Below, piece by piece: positions 1 through 9,019 of a stretch of 64,000 bases of DNA. Below the pieces are notes generated by a model. That model did no database searches. It saw only the letters and a list, made by a program, of their open reading frames with translations, and was not told the origin of the DNA. Made by a program: the position numbers and the translations under genes. Every line of letters begins with the position of its first letter. Position 1 is the stretch's first letter. The stretch is from Planctomycetota bacterium (GTDB lineage: Bacteria > Planctomycetota > Brocadiia > SM23-32 > JAKLEA01), in contig JAKLEA010000004.1 in the NCBI GenBank assembly GCA_022711755.1, forward strand, positions 186,001 to 250,000, given 5' to 3'.

Positions 1-1752
1 ATTCCTCTTGTAGCCCAGGATGTTGACAATCCGCCCGGGGAACTTACATGGATCATTACAGACCTGCCGCTTCACGGAACGGTGTCGCTTGTCGGCGGAA
101 TTGCCACATACACGCCGGATACCGGATATCTGGGCGTGGATACGTTTGGTTTCCGGGTGAGCGACGCGGAACCGCTCTCGGATGACGGCTTGGTGACGAT
201 AACCGTGCGTCCGGGGTGGGACCTGCTTGGCGTGGTTGACACCGGCGGCGGGAAGGTCTACGTGTATGACATGGACGGCATCGGATACGGCGCGCCGATT
301 GACGGGGATTACGACGCGACGGACGGCGCGCCATATCGCATCGCCAATCCCGCAAACGATCTTTTGATCACGCGCAACGGCGCTGGGGTCGTCATCGTCG
401 CCCGCAGTTGGACATATGACGGAACCTGGCGTCAGGCGGACTTCACCAACCTCGGCATTGTGGTGGAGGGGCCGCTGGCGGCGTTCCTGGACCAGCGCCT
501 GCTGGACGGCAACATCAGTTTTATCGCCTCGACCGGGAAGATGGGTACGGTTCTTGTCAATTCCCCCGTTACGGGAATGAGTGACGGAGACCTGGAGGTT
601 GCCGGCGTTTTGACCGTCCCGGAGGGCGCCGGCGTGTACTGCGCCGGGGAATCCGTCTCGCTCCTGTGGGCGAACGCCGCCGGGGACGGCATGGAAGCCG
701 ACGTTGTCGCGCGCAAAATCGGTTCGTTCCTCATCTCTCACGGCATGACCGGCCGGGCGCTGGTTGAAGGCGCGATTGATTTGGTCTTCGCAGGTTATCG
801 GGGGCCATCGGATTTCACCGGTTCGATTTCAGCCGGGAGCATCGGGTTATTCTACAATTACGGAATATACGGCGGGGCGGTTGAAACGACCGGGTTGCTA
901 GGCAAGTTCATTTCCACCGGCAACGTCAGCGGAGATTTCAACGTCGGGGAAATGGGTCAGTTGATCTCGAACGGCAGCGTCAACGCGAACCTTGAGGCCG
1001 TCGGAAACGTCGGCACGATCTATACGCCGGGACTGCTTACCGGAACGTATGACGTCGGCGGGGTTCTCACGCAGGTTTTCGCCGTGTCCGGGGTAAATGC
1101 TGCAATCTCCGCCTCCACGATCGGCAGCCTGACCGTTGTGCGGGGCGACCTTGCGGGCGGCATCGCGCTGGATCAGCACGCGGGGGGAATCAACGTGATT
1201 CGCGGAGACCTGACCGCGTCAATAACGGCCGGCGGGGTGATAAGCTCGATCTACGTCCCCAACGGGACGTTCCGCGGGACGGTTGACACGCAGCGGTTGA
1301 CGATTCTGAACGTGAGCGCCACGGGAACCAACGGAGATCAACGCGCGCGCATAACCGCGCATTACAACATCGCCAACATCTACGTCTGGCGTAACCTTCA
1401 CGGCGCGGACATCGGCGTCGGGCTTTCCGGCATTGAGGACGGAGAGGTCGCCATAATCGGCTTCCTGTTCGTCGGCGGAGACGTGCAGCGGACCAACATC
1501 CTGGCCGGGGTATGTAACGAGAACGGCCCTGACGCGGGACCTTTCAACCCGTTCAGCGACGGCGGGGAGGACGGGACGCCGTACGTTCTCGACACAAAGG
1601 GCTACGCCTATATCGCCAACGTCCGAATCTTCGGCAAGGTCGGCACGGGCGAGGGTATGCACGGGCAATGGGCCATCGCCTCGCGCGATCCCGGAGCGTG
1701 GATCATCCGCAACGCCGCCGAAGACTACATAATTGACACGGACGTGAAATAG
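1..1752 (+). CDS. C-terminal part of a large surface protein with a cadherin/Ig-like domain (5' end outside window)
   Basis: The frame is open from base 1, so the start lies upstream and 583 codons are visible. Near the N-terminal edge is a bacterial Ig/cadherin-like module ending in TYTPDTGYLGVDTFGFRVSD, the usual close of such repeats in large secreted adhesins. The rest is Gly/Val/Ile-rich with short irregular beta repeats (G-x-I-x-x-I-x-V patterns, roughly codons 250-480), suggesting a beta-solenoid or stacked-sheet fold. There is no C-terminal anchor, PEP-CTERM or type IX-like sorting signal. The gene ends facing the convergent sugar phosphotransferase, 21 bases away. A surface or secreted role is inferred from family knowledge; the ligand is unknown. 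Confidence 0.75.
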   Translation: MPLVAQDVDNPPGELTWIITDLPLHGTVSLVGGIATYTPDTGYLGVDTFGFRVSDAEPLSDDGLVTITVRPGWDLLGVVDTGGGKVYVYDMDGIGYGAPIDGDYDATDGAPYRIANPANDLLITRNGAGVVIVARSWTYDGTWRQADFTNLGIVVEGPLAAFLDQRLLDGNISFIASTGKMGTVLVNSPVTGMSDGDLEVAGVLTVPEGAGVYCAGESVSLLWANAAGDGMEADVVARKIGSFLISHGMTGRALVEGAIDLVFAGYRGPSDFTGSISAGSIGLFYNYGIYGGAVETTGLLGKFISTGNVSGDFNVGEMGQLISNGSVNANLEAVGNVGTIYTPGLLTGTYDVGGVLTQVFAVSGVNAAISASTIGSLTVVRGDLAGGIALDQHAGGINVIRGDLTASITAGGVISSIYVPNGTFRGTVDTQRLTILNVSATGTNGDQRARITAHYNIANIYVWRNLHGADIGVGLSGIEDGEVAIIGFLFVGGDVQRTNILAGVCNENGPDAGPFNPFSDGGEDGTPYVLDTKGYAYIANVRIFGKVGTGEGMHGQWAIASRDPGAWIIRNAAEDYIIDTDVK

Positions 1753-1773
1753 CGGGAATCCTTCGCGTCTCGC

Positions 1774-3231
1774 TCAGTACGCGTTTTGAAGCCCTTTGAA
1801 GGGCGTCATTGCGATGATGTATATGTCAAACCATATGGACCAGTGTTCGATGTAATAAAGATCGTATTGTATGCGCTTTTCCAAGGACGTGTCTCCGCGC
1901 CAGCCGTTGATCTGCGCCCAGCCCGTCATGCCGGCTTTGATCTTGTGGCGGAACATGTAACCGGGGATGCGCTTCTTGTATTCATCTACGAAGACGGGGC
2001 GTTCCGGACGGGGGCCGACGAGGCTCATGTCGCCGCGCAGGACGTTGATCAACTGCGGCAGCTCGTCAATGTTGAACTTTCGTATGAAAGTTCCGAAGCG
2101 CGTGCGGCGCGGATCGCCGGGGGTCGTGCGCATGGCCCCTGCCGCCTCGGCGTCGGTGCGCATCGAGCGGAACTTGATGCAGTCGAAGAGCCGCCCGTCC
2201 ATGCCGAGGCGCTGCTGCCTGTAGAACACCGGGCCGGGGGAAGTCAGCTTGATTATAATCGCGACAACCGCCATCGGCGCGGCGAGAATGATGCACGCCA
2301 GCCCCCCGACGGCCAGGTCAAGCCCGCGCTTCAGCACCAGGCTCCAGCCCGCAAGCGGCGTCTGGCGCAGGCTTATGATCGGCAGGCCGTCGAAATCGCC
2401 GATCTCGGCGTTCAGCGTGGCAACGGAATGGAAATCCGGAATCAGCCGGACGTCAACCATTGCCTCGCCCGTCTGATCAAGAACGCGCTGCGCCTTGTCG
2501 CTCTCGGATGCCGGCAGGGCGATGAAAAGCTGGTCAACGCCCTCCTTCTCGATCATCTGCGCGATTGAGGCGATGTCGCAGATGACCTTGACGCCGCCGA
2601 AGCTCCTGCCGATCCGCTCAGGGCGGTCGTCCGCGTAGCCGACGGGCTGGATGCCCGTCCACGGATTGCGTCGGAAGCGTTCGACGAGTTTCTGGCCTAA
2701 ACGTCCCGCCCCGACAACGAGAGCCTTCCTCTGGTTCCAGCCCCTGCGCCGCGCCTTGCGCAGCGCGGAACGAACAAGCAGCCTCTCCAGCGCCAGCCCG
2801 ACAACGCCGAGAACGCCGGCCGCGGCCATCACGTTGCGGGAATACTTGAGGATGTAGGGCTTCACTACAATCGCGCCGTCAGGCCCGATCTCCTCAAACC
2901 GGATCGCGCCGCCCAGCGCCAATGAGACAACGGCTGTTATGGCGACTGCCATCACTATCCCGGCAGATTCCTCGAAGAGCCGCCCCACCCGACGGGGAAC
3001 GTAAAGTCGCTGCTGCTGGAAGACGACGGCGGCGACGGGCAGTATGACAATCAGGGCGCGGGCGTAGTATCGGATCGGGTCCTCCATGCCAGGCCCGATC
3101 GCCCCCGTCAGTGTCGGTATGGCCCCTAGGCGGAAGGCAAGCAGGTAGGATAGCATCCAGGCCCCGGCAATCGCCGCAAGGTCCAGAAGCCTCAATCCTG
3201 CCACCAGCAATTCGCTATGTTTCTTTAGCAT
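1774..3231 (-). CDS. Undecaprenyl-phosphate sugar phosphotransferase (WcaJ/PssY type)
   Basis: This 485-residue integral membrane enzyme would start exopolysaccharide repeat units by moving a hexose-1-phosphate onto undecaprenyl phosphate. It has the full-length family layout: hydrophobic N-terminal segments (about 1-150), a Rossmann-like CoA-binding-type domain (KALVVGAGRLGQKL, about 165-260), a further membrane segment, then the catalytic bacterial sugar transferase domain (about 290-485). The catalytic domain contains KRGLDLAVGG, FDCIKFRSMR, FNIDELPQLINVL and LVGPRPERP. It is the last gene of the minus-strand hem run, 25 bases after the hemA stop, and has no obvious Shine-Dalgarno sequence, so it probably depends on read-through. 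The sugar it transfers cannot be told. Confidence 0.93.
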   Translation of the reverse strand: MLKKHSELLVAGLRLLDLAAIAGAWMLSYLLAFRLGAIPTLTGAIGPGMEDPIRYYARALIVILPVAAVVFQQQRLYVPRRVGRLFEESAGIVMAVAITAVVSLALGGAIRFEEIGPDGAIVVKPYILKYSRNVMAAAGVLGVVGLALERLLVRSALRKARRRGWNQRKALVVGAGRLGQKLVERFRRNPWTGIQPVGYADDRPERIGRSFGGVKVICDIASIAQMIEKEGVDQLFIALPASESDKAQRVLDQTGEAMVDVRLIPDFHSVATLNAEIGDFDGLPIISLRQTPLAGWSLVLKRGLDLAVGGLACIILAAPMAVVAIIIKLTSPGPVFYRQQRLGMDGRLFDCIKFRSMRTDAEAAGAMRTTPGDPRRTRFGTFIRKFNIDELPQLINVLRGDMSLVGPRPERPVFVDEYKKRIPGYMFRHKIKAGMTGWAQINGWRGDTSLEKRIQYDLYYIEHWSIWFDIYIIAMTPFKGLQNAY

Positions 3232-3256
3232 GGGCGATTATCGCCATAGAACCGTC

Positions 3257-4549
3257 TTAAGAATCCTGCTTGTCGCCATCAGTGTTGGCGGACAGGCCGA
3301 AAATTTCCTCTATCGCCTCCTCGAGATCGTACTGCCTCCGCCGGGCGGCGGGGTCCTTCAGGGCGTTGCACGGCGCATGCAGGAGCTTGTTCACGATCCG
3401 CTCCGCAGCCTGTTCGATTAACTGCCGGTCCGCCTCGCCGGCTGATGACAACTTTCCGTTCAGTCGGCCAAGCTCCTCGGCCTTGATCGCATGAAAGGTC
3501 TCGCGCAGGCGGGTGATGGTCGGCTCGATGTGCAGGGACTCCATCCATGATACTAGGCCGGCCATCTGCTTCTCGATGAGTTCGTTGCACTGGTCCAGCT
3601 TTGCTGAGCGGGCCGCAAGGTTCTCCGCCACCAGCGCCTGAAGGTCGTCAACGTTGTAAAGGTATGTGTTCGGGACCTCCAGGACGGCGGGTTCAATGTC
3701 CCTCGGCACTGCTATATCAATGAAGAAGAGGGGTTTCCCACGCCTTTGCTCCATTGCGGAGCGTACCTGCGCGGCCGTGACGACGTAATGCGGGGCGGAG
3801 GTGGAGCTGATGACCACGTCGGCCTGCGCCAGGGCGGCCGTCAGGCCCTCGAATTCGACGACCTCGCCGCCGTATTTCGCCACGATTTCCTCGGAGCGCT
3901 GCCTGTGCCGGTTGCAGACTAGCATGCGGCTGGGCGCGCCTTCGGCAAGCTGTTCCAGCACGAGCTTGCCCATGTCCCCGGCGCCGATCACAAGCAGGCA
4001 ACTGGTCTTGAAGTCCGCCGAAATCCGCCGGGCGAAGTCCGCCGCCACTGAGCCGATGGAGACATGGCCTTCGTTGATTCGGCTCTTGCGGTGAACAGTT
4101 CTGGCGGCGGCCAGAGCGCTCTGGAAAGTTTTCTGAAGGACCTTGCCTGCCGTGCCGGCCTCTGTTGCCACTGCCAGCGCCTGCTTGACCTGGGCCATGA
4201 CCTGCGGCTCGCCCAGTACCAGCGAGTCCAGTCCGGCGGCGACTTTGAAGAGATGACGTATGGCGTCGGCGTCGCGATAGTGATACGCGAACTCGCGGAA
4301 TTCGGCGGGGGCAACCCGTCGCTGACGGGCCACAAAGTCCAGAACCGCCGCGTGGTCCGGGCCGCGCGGCGGGACGGCGGTGTAGACCTCAATCCGGTTG
4401 CACGTGCTGACGACAGCAATCTCGGTCCCGGGGTTCTCCCGCACGAAGCGGCGCAGGGCGGTCGGAAGGCTTGCGGCGGCAAAGCACAGCCGCTCCCGCA
4501 CCTCAACCGGGGCCGTCCTGTGGCTTAGACCAAGAGTTGCAATGTGCAA
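3257..4549 (-). CDS. hemA: Glutamyl-tRNA reductase
   Basis: HemA reduces glutamyl-tRNA to glutamate-1-semialdehyde with NADPH, the first step of C5-pathway tetrapyrrole synthesis. The 430-residue protein has the catalytic cysteine in VVSTCNRIEVYT (Cys50), the N-terminal LGLSHRTAPVEVRE signature, a Rossmann domain (VIGAGDMGKL, about residue 180) and the helical C-terminal dimerisation domain. The start is read as TTG at 4549 because AGGAAGG lies about 9 bases upstream and the conserved HIATLGLSH follows at once; no ATG fits. It is third in the hemB, cobA-hemD, hemA order, 76 bases after cobA-hemD. The next enzyme, glutamate-1-semialdehyde aminotransferase, is not in the window. Confidence 0.96.
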   Translation of the reverse strand: MHIATLGLSHRTAPVEVRERLCFAAASLPTALRRFVRENPGTEIAVVSTCNRIEVYTAVPPRGPDHAAVLDFVARQRRVAPAEFREFAYHYRDADAIRHLFKVAAGLDSLVLGEPQVMAQVKQALAVATEAGTAGKVLQKTFQSALAAARTVHRKSRINEGHVSIGSVAADFARRISADFKTSCLLVIGAGDMGKLVLEQLAEGAPSRMLVCNRHRQRSEEIVAKYGGEVVEFEGLTAALAQADVVISSTSAPHYVVTAAQVRSAMEQRRGKPLFFIDIAVPRDIEPAVLEVPNTYLYNVDDLQALVAENLAARSAKLDQCNELIEKQMAGLVSWMESLHIEPTITRLRETFHAIKAEELGRLNGKLSSAGEADRQLIEQAAERIVNKLLHAPCNALKDPAARRRQYDLEEAIEEIFGLSANTDGDKQDS

Positions 4550-4625
4550 TCTGCGATCCCTTCCTGCTGTTGCGCTTTTACGAGAGGTGCGCGCAATGCG
4601 CCTCTGCGCACGCTTGTCTTATAGT

Positions 4626-6158
4626 CTACCCGATCGCGGACAGAATGGCATCAATGATGCCTTCAGCGGTCGAGGTTCGGGCCTCAACCGCCACATTGTA
4701 TCCGAGCCGCCTGCATTCGTCGCTGGTCACAGGGCCGATGCTGACGATGCTCGCCGTTGAGAGGATCTTTCCGGCATCCCCGCCGAGCATGGCGATGAAA
4801 TTCCTAACCGAGGACGGGCTGGCGAAGATGACGTAATCGGGCGCTTCGTCACCGCACAATCTTTCGACGCCGGGGGGCATCCCGCGCGGGGCGATTGTAT
4901 CGTAGACGGCGACCTCTTGAACCTCAGCTCCCGCCTCTCTCAGACGCGACGGCAGCGCCTCGTTAGCCTCGGCCGCCCTCGGCAGAAGAACCCGTTTTCC
5001 CGACACACCGCGGGCGATAAGCGCCTCGGCAAGACCTTCCGAGACATAACGCTCCGGCAGCAGATCGCATAGAATCCCCCTCGCCCTCAGCGTTTCGGCG
5101 GTCGCCGGCCCAATGCAGGCGAACTTCGCGCGGGCAAGCGTTCTGCAATCGCCGCCGGACTCAAACAATGCGTCGAAAAAGAATCCGACGCCGTTGGAAC
5201 TGGTGAAGACAATCCAGTCGTAGCCGGGGGACGCCACGGCGATCCCGGAAAGAACCGCGTCCAGCGCCGCTTCAAGCTCAGGATTCGGCCTGATGGGAAC
5301 CGTCTCAATGGTCGGCAGGACAAAGACCTCGGCCCCGAGACGCTCAAGGTCATCGGCCAGTTCAAGGCCCTTATCCCGGGAACGTGTTACGACAATTCTC
5401 TTTCCGAACAGCGGCGGAACTTCGAGTTTGGAAAGCCGCTCCTTCAGAGCAACCACCTCGCCAACAACTATGATACAGGGGGCGGAGTATCCCCGCGCGC
5501 CCTCCACGAGGTTGCCCAGTTTGCTGATCAGTACCCGCTGGTCCGACGTCGTCCCGCGCTCGATCAGCGCCGCCGGAGTGTCCGGCGAACGCCCCCCCTG
5601 CATCAGGCCGGCCACGATTCCCGGCATGTTGCCGTGGCCCATGTAGATGATGATGGCGTCAACGGCCCCGGCCAGTGCGGGCCAGTTCACCGACGATTCC
5701 TTCTTGCTGTCGTCCTCATGCCCCGTCACCAGAACGACCGATGACGATGCGCGTCTGTCGGTGAATGGAATCCCCGCGCATTCGGGCGCAGCCAGCCCGG
5801 AGGTAAGCCCCGGGATGATCTCAAAGGGGATGCCGCGCGCGCTCAGGAACTCCGCCTCCTCCCCCCCCCGTCCGAAAACGAACGGGTCGCCGCCCTTGAG
5901 TCTGACAACGGTTTTCCCCGCGTCGGCCAGATCGGCCATTTTCATCTGAATATCGGTTTGGCTCCATCCGCCCATTCCGCCGCGCTTGCCGACGCACAGG
6001 CTTTCGATGCCGGGAGGGATGCGCCTGAGAAGCGCCGAAGGGACAAGCGCATCATACAAAACAACATCGGCCTCGGAGAGCGCCCGGATTGCCCGCAGCG
6101 TTATCAGGTCGGCGCCTCCCGGGCCTGCCCCTGCAAGAAAGACCTTCCCCTTTCCCAT
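4626..6158 (-). CDS. cobA-hemD: Uroporphyrinogen-III C-methyltransferase / uroporphyrinogen-III synthase fusion
   Basis: This is a bifunctional cytoplasmic enzyme of 510 residues. Residues 1-245 are a SAM-dependent uroporphyrinogen-III methyltransferase (FLAGAGPGGADLITLRA and VRLKGGDPFVFGRGGEE), which makes precorrin-2 for siroheme and cobalamin. Residues about 252-510 are uroporphyrinogen-III synthase (GKRIVVTRSRDKGLELADDL), which closes hydroxymethylbilane. The ATG at 6158 has GAGGGG three bases upstream. The gene follows hemB by 36 bases. The fusion is known in clostridia and several other phyla, and here it channels uroporphyrinogen III straight to the methylated branch. The enzyme supplying its substrate, HemC, is not encoded next to it. 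Confidence 0.95.
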   Translation of the reverse strand: MGKGKVFLAGAGPGGADLITLRAIRALSEADVVLYDALVPSALLRRIPPGIESLCVGKRGGMGGWSQTDIQMKMADLADAGKTVVRLKGGDPFVFGRGGEEAEFLSARGIPFEIIPGLTSGLAAPECAGIPFTDRRASSSVVLVTGHEDDSKKESSVNWPALAGAVDAIIIYMGHGNMPGIVAGLMQGGRSPDTPAALIERGTTSDQRVLISKLGNLVEGARGYSAPCIIVVGEVVALKERLSKLEVPPLFGKRIVVTRSRDKGLELADDLERLGAEVFVLPTIETVPIRPNPELEAALDAVLSGIAVASPGYDWIVFTSSNGVGFFFDALFESGGDCRTLARAKFACIGPATAETLRARGILCDLLPERYVSEGLAEALIARGVSGKRVLLPRAAEANEALPSRLREAGAEVQEVAVYDTIAPRGMPPGVERLCGDEAPDYVIFASPSSVRNFIAMLGGDAGKILSTASIVSIGPVTSDECRRLGYNVAVEARTSTAEGIIDAILSAIG

Positions 6159-6194
6159 TTGCCCCTCGTTATCCCAGCCGCCGGCTGCGCCGCA

Positions 6195-7307
6195 TCATTT
6201 ATCCTGAGGTTGGCCGGAAACATCGCCCGGCTCTTCGCTTTCGTCCTCCTGCTGGAAGTCGCCTTCCGCCATTTCCTCGGGCAGGTTGCGGTAATCCTGC
6301 AGACGGGCGGCGGATTCCTCATGGAGTCGCTCGGCGACTTCTTTGGCCCAATACGTGATGATTATGTCCGCGCCGGCGCGCTTAATGCACGTTAGCATCT
6401 CCATCACCACGGCGTCCCTGTCCGCCCAGCCCATCTTCGCCGCCGCCGTCGCCATTGCGAATTCGCCGCTGACACAGTATGCGGCCATCGGGAATCCGAA
6501 ACGGTTCTTTGCGCGCCAGATGACGTCCAGATAAGGCAGGGCGGGCTTGACCATGACAATGTCGGCGCCCTCCTGGATATCCATCTCGATCTCCCGGAGC
6601 GCCTCGTCACCGTTAGCCGGGTCCATCTGGTAGGTTTTTCTGTCCCCGAAGGCGGGGGCGGAATTCGCCGCGTCACGGAACGGACCATAGAAACTCGACG
6701 CGAACTTGGCGGAGTAGGACATTATCGGCGTGTTCTTGCAGCCGTTCTGGTCCAGCGCCTGCCGCATGACTGCCACCCGTCCGTCCATCATGTCGCTGGG
6801 GGCGACAATGTCCGCCCCGGCCTGCGCATGGGAAACGGCCATCGCAGCCAGCAGCTTGACGGACTCATCATTGTCAATCCGGAAATTATCACCCTTCTCC
6901 CTGACGGCCACCCCGCAATGCCCGTGCTCCATATAAGCGCACAGGCAGACATCCGTGATGACGAGTATCCGCTGACATTCCTTCTTGATGCCCCGGATGG
7001 CGCGCTGGACGATCCCGTGCTTCGCTGCGGAATGGCTTGCGCGGTGGTCCTTGATCTCCGGCAACCCGAAGAGCAGAATACCGCCAACCCCAAGCGCCTC
7101 GAGCCTGACCGCCTCCTCGATGATACGGTCAACGCTCATGTGGTAGTTGCCGGGCATGGAGGGGATTTCCTCGCGCACCCTCCAGCCGGGCCTGACGAAC
7201 AACGGCATTACAAGCTGTCCGGGATTCAGCCGGGTTTCACGAACGAGACTCCGCAGAGACTCCGCTGCCCTCAGACGACGCATCCGCCTCACTGGGTAGA
7301 TGGACAT
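6195..7307 (-). CDS. hemB: Porphobilinogen synthase (delta-aminolevulinic acid dehydratase), zinc type
   Basis: HemB condenses two 5-aminolevulinates to porphobilinogen. The 370-residue protein has both active-site lysines: Lys201 in SYSAKFASSFYGP and the Schiff-base Lys254 in MVKPALPYL. It has the zinc-type cysteine cluster DVCLCAYMEHGHCG (Cys121, Cys123, Cys131) rather than the magnesium-type aspartates. The C-terminus has about 35 extra acidic residues beyond the usual end. ATG at 7307 follows AGGAG at good spacing. It is the first gene of the minus-strand hem operon, with a recognisable promoter upstream at 7406-7435. Confidence 0.97.
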   Translation of the reverse strand: MSIYPVRRMRRLRAAESLRSLVRETRLNPGQLVMPLFVRPGWRVREEIPSMPGNYHMSVDRIIEEAVRLEALGVGGILLFGLPEIKDHRASHSAAKHGIVQRAIRGIKKECQRILVITDVCLCAYMEHGHCGVAVREKGDNFRIDNDESVKLLAAMAVSHAQAGADIVAPSDMMDGRVAVMRQALDQNGCKNTPIMSYSAKFASSFYGPFRDAANSAPAFGDRKTYQMDPANGDEALREIEMDIQEGADIVMVKPALPYLDVIWRAKNRFGFPMAAYCVSGEFAMATAAAKMGWADRDAVVMEMLTCIKRAGADIIITYWAKEVAERLHEESAARLQDYRNLPEEMAEGDFQQEDESEEPGDVSGQPQDK

Positions 7308-7405
7308 TTGCGCTCCTGAACAATGCCTTTAACGCTATGCGCGCATCAGGAGGGCGAATCTCGCCTCCCGGCGCTTGAAATCCGACTTCGGCGATGCCGG
7401 AAACA

Positions 7406-7435
7406 ATGTTAGCAGGCGTCCGGATTAACTGTCAA
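7406..7435 (-). promoter_or_regulatory. Sigma-70-type promoter of the hem operon
   Basis: Read on the minus strand: TTGACA (7430-7435), an 18-base spacer, TAACAT (7406-7411, four of six). Transcription would start near 7399, giving a leader of about 90 bases that contains a bulged hairpin (GGAGGCGA/TCGCCCTCC) before the hemB ribosome site. It matches the promoter style seen at other operons in this window. Confidence 0.5.
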
Positions 7436-7446
7436 TGCGCGGACGG

Positions 7447-8544
7447 TCATCCCTCGAGCTTCGCCTTCAAGCCCTGCTCCCATTCCAGGTACTTCGTCGC
7501 CACGTCCGCCGCCCTTGCGTCCCCGGCGTGGACGATGACCCGGTACCTGAAAACCAGCTTCCCGCCGGCCGGAATCCTGTGTTCCCCGTCCCAGAACCAC
7601 GGATTCGCGGCGAACAGCCCGTAACCCCGGATATGCCACCGCGTCGGGAACCGCAGATTCTCCGGATGGTCAAAGGCGGCGATGCCGACGCGGTTGCCGT
7701 TCACCAGGCCGGAGTAATCGCACCACTGCGACTTGTATGACCAGCACTCCGACTCGCTCACCCCGCCGTAGCAGTTCTCCAGCCTGCCGCCCGTCCCCGC
7801 GTCCGCGTTCATGTTCGGATGCATGCGGATACCCAGGAAGCCAGCCTCCTTTGTCGCGCCGAGGATGACCTCGCCCGGCTCCCCGCGAAGTTCCAGTCTG
7901 ACGTCAATCACGCGCAGCGACTTCGGCGTGTTGTAGATCTTCCACGTCCGCGTCTCCGCCATCAGGTCCTTGCGATCCCTGGACTTCCACATGTTCTCGG
8001 TGACGATCTTCGCGAAAACCGGCCCGCTATTGCACGCGGTCAGCCCCGTCTGGACGCAGAAACCGTGACGATCCTTCGGCTCGTTCCAGATTTCCTCCCC
8101 GTTGACCGCGCCGTGAGCCAGGAAAATGCCCCGGTGATGCGGATGCTCGGTGACAGAGGGATCAATTGACCGCGTCACCTCATCCCCGAACGGGCCGACA
8201 AGCGGAGCCATGCACGGCTTGGCGAACTCCGGCGGGAAACGATAGGTCGTGAAGTAATCCCCGCCGATCTTGACGTCTATCTCATGGCGCTTTTTCTCCA
8301 AAGAGACGTTGTCGGGCGCGGCTTCGATGTTGGAAACATCCATCTCGCCCTTCATTCCGGCGGGGAGGTACGGAATGATGAAGGTCAGAACGCCCTCGTC
8401 AACCTGTCCGACCAGCCCGGCTCCGGTGGTCAGGCATTTCAATGCGACAGGCCCGTCCTTCAAATCGGAGCCTGCGGGAAGCGGAATGCTGACGATTGTC
8501 TGGACTCTCTCCCTGTCGCCTGCGTTGAGAAGCAGTTTCGCCAT
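7447..8544 (-). CDS. PmoA-like protein (DUF6807-type)
   Basis: This 365-residue protein has no signal peptide and looks cytoplasmic. The C-terminal two thirds carry the PmoA-like family signature common in Planctomycetota and Bacteroidota: RFPPEFAKPCMAPLVGP, SVTEHPHHRGIFLAHG, a GENCYGG-like segment and FAANPWFWDGEH. The name is historical and does not imply methane oxidation. The function is unknown; these genes usually sit among carbohydrate oxidoreductases and hydrolases. The conserved HPHHRG cluster resembles an active or metal site, but that is inference. It lies upstream of and parallel to the hem operon, whose promoter fills the space after its stop codon. The start MAKLLLNAG is the first ATG in frame. 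Confidence 0.8.
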   Translation of the reverse strand: MAKLLLNAGDRERVQTIVSIPLPAGSDLKDGPVALKCLTTGAGLVGQVDEGVLTFIIPYLPAGMKGEMDVSNIEAAPDNVSLEKKRHEIDVKIGGDYFTTYRFPPEFAKPCMAPLVGPFGDEVTRSIDPSVTEHPHHRGIFLAHGAVNGEEIWNEPKDRHGFCVQTGLTACNSGPVFAKIVTENMWKSRDRKDLMAETRTWKIYNTPKSLRVIDVRLELRGEPGEVILGATKEAGFLGIRMHPNMNADAGTGGRLENCYGGVSESECWSYKSQWCDYSGLVNGNRVGIAAFDHPENLRFPTRWHIRGYGLFAANPWFWDGEHRIPAGGKLVFRYRVIVHAGDARAADVATKYLEWEQGLKAKLEG

Positions 8545-8664
8545 CTGATCAATGCCTTTCGTATTTCTGCCGACACATGGAATTGAAATCCGTTACATCA
8601 TGTCTCAGGAGATGAAAATCGTAACCGAGGCTGAGGCGTGAAACCATAGAAAAGGGTTGTGTCG

Positions 8665-8944
8665 GTAATGAGGGGCGCGCCCACTCAGACGGGTATGCCC
8701 ATTTCCGAAATCACGCAACAGACAAGCCCTCCGATCGTCACACTCAGGGAAAGCCCCCCACCTGTCACTTGCGTGACATCCTCCCCCCGCCGCTGCAACG
8801 TCTCAGAATCCCGGCGGGTTTCTCCGCGCGGCGGGGGGAGGTCGCCTCGATAGAGGCAGGAGGGGGGTATTTGGAAGCGCTATCGTCGCAGGCGCACGAT
8901 TCAGCTACCCGGATAAATGGGCGCACCCGTAATGAGTAATGAGG
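8665..8944. mobile_element. MITE-like non-coding palindromic element
   Basis: The 475-base gap between two minus-strand genes has no credible ORF but is built like a miniature inverted-repeat element. Imperfect terminal inverted repeats start at 8684 (CTCAGACGGGTATGCCCATT) and end at 8936, whose complement reads CTCATTACGGGTGCGCCCAT. A 9-base direct repeat, GTAATGAGG, flanks both ends (8665-8673 and 8936-8944). Inside are a perfect TGTCAC-ttgc-GTGACA hairpin (8763-8778) and a perfect 14-bp inverted repeat (8780-8793 with 8828-8841, CCTCCCCCCGCCGC). No transposase is present, so mobility would be in trans. A large transcribed structured RNA is the alternative. Confidence 0.4.
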
Positions 8945-9019
8945 CGCGACATGGCAAAATAAACGAAAAGCATCGTAGAAGCCCGTGGGACTCGCGCTTG
9001 TCCGCCCGCCATCCGGTCT

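Noticed and set aside
7308..7405. Riboswitch in the hem operon leader
   Set aside because: Only one bulged hairpin is seen; no cobalamin, SAM or other known aptamer core could be recognised.
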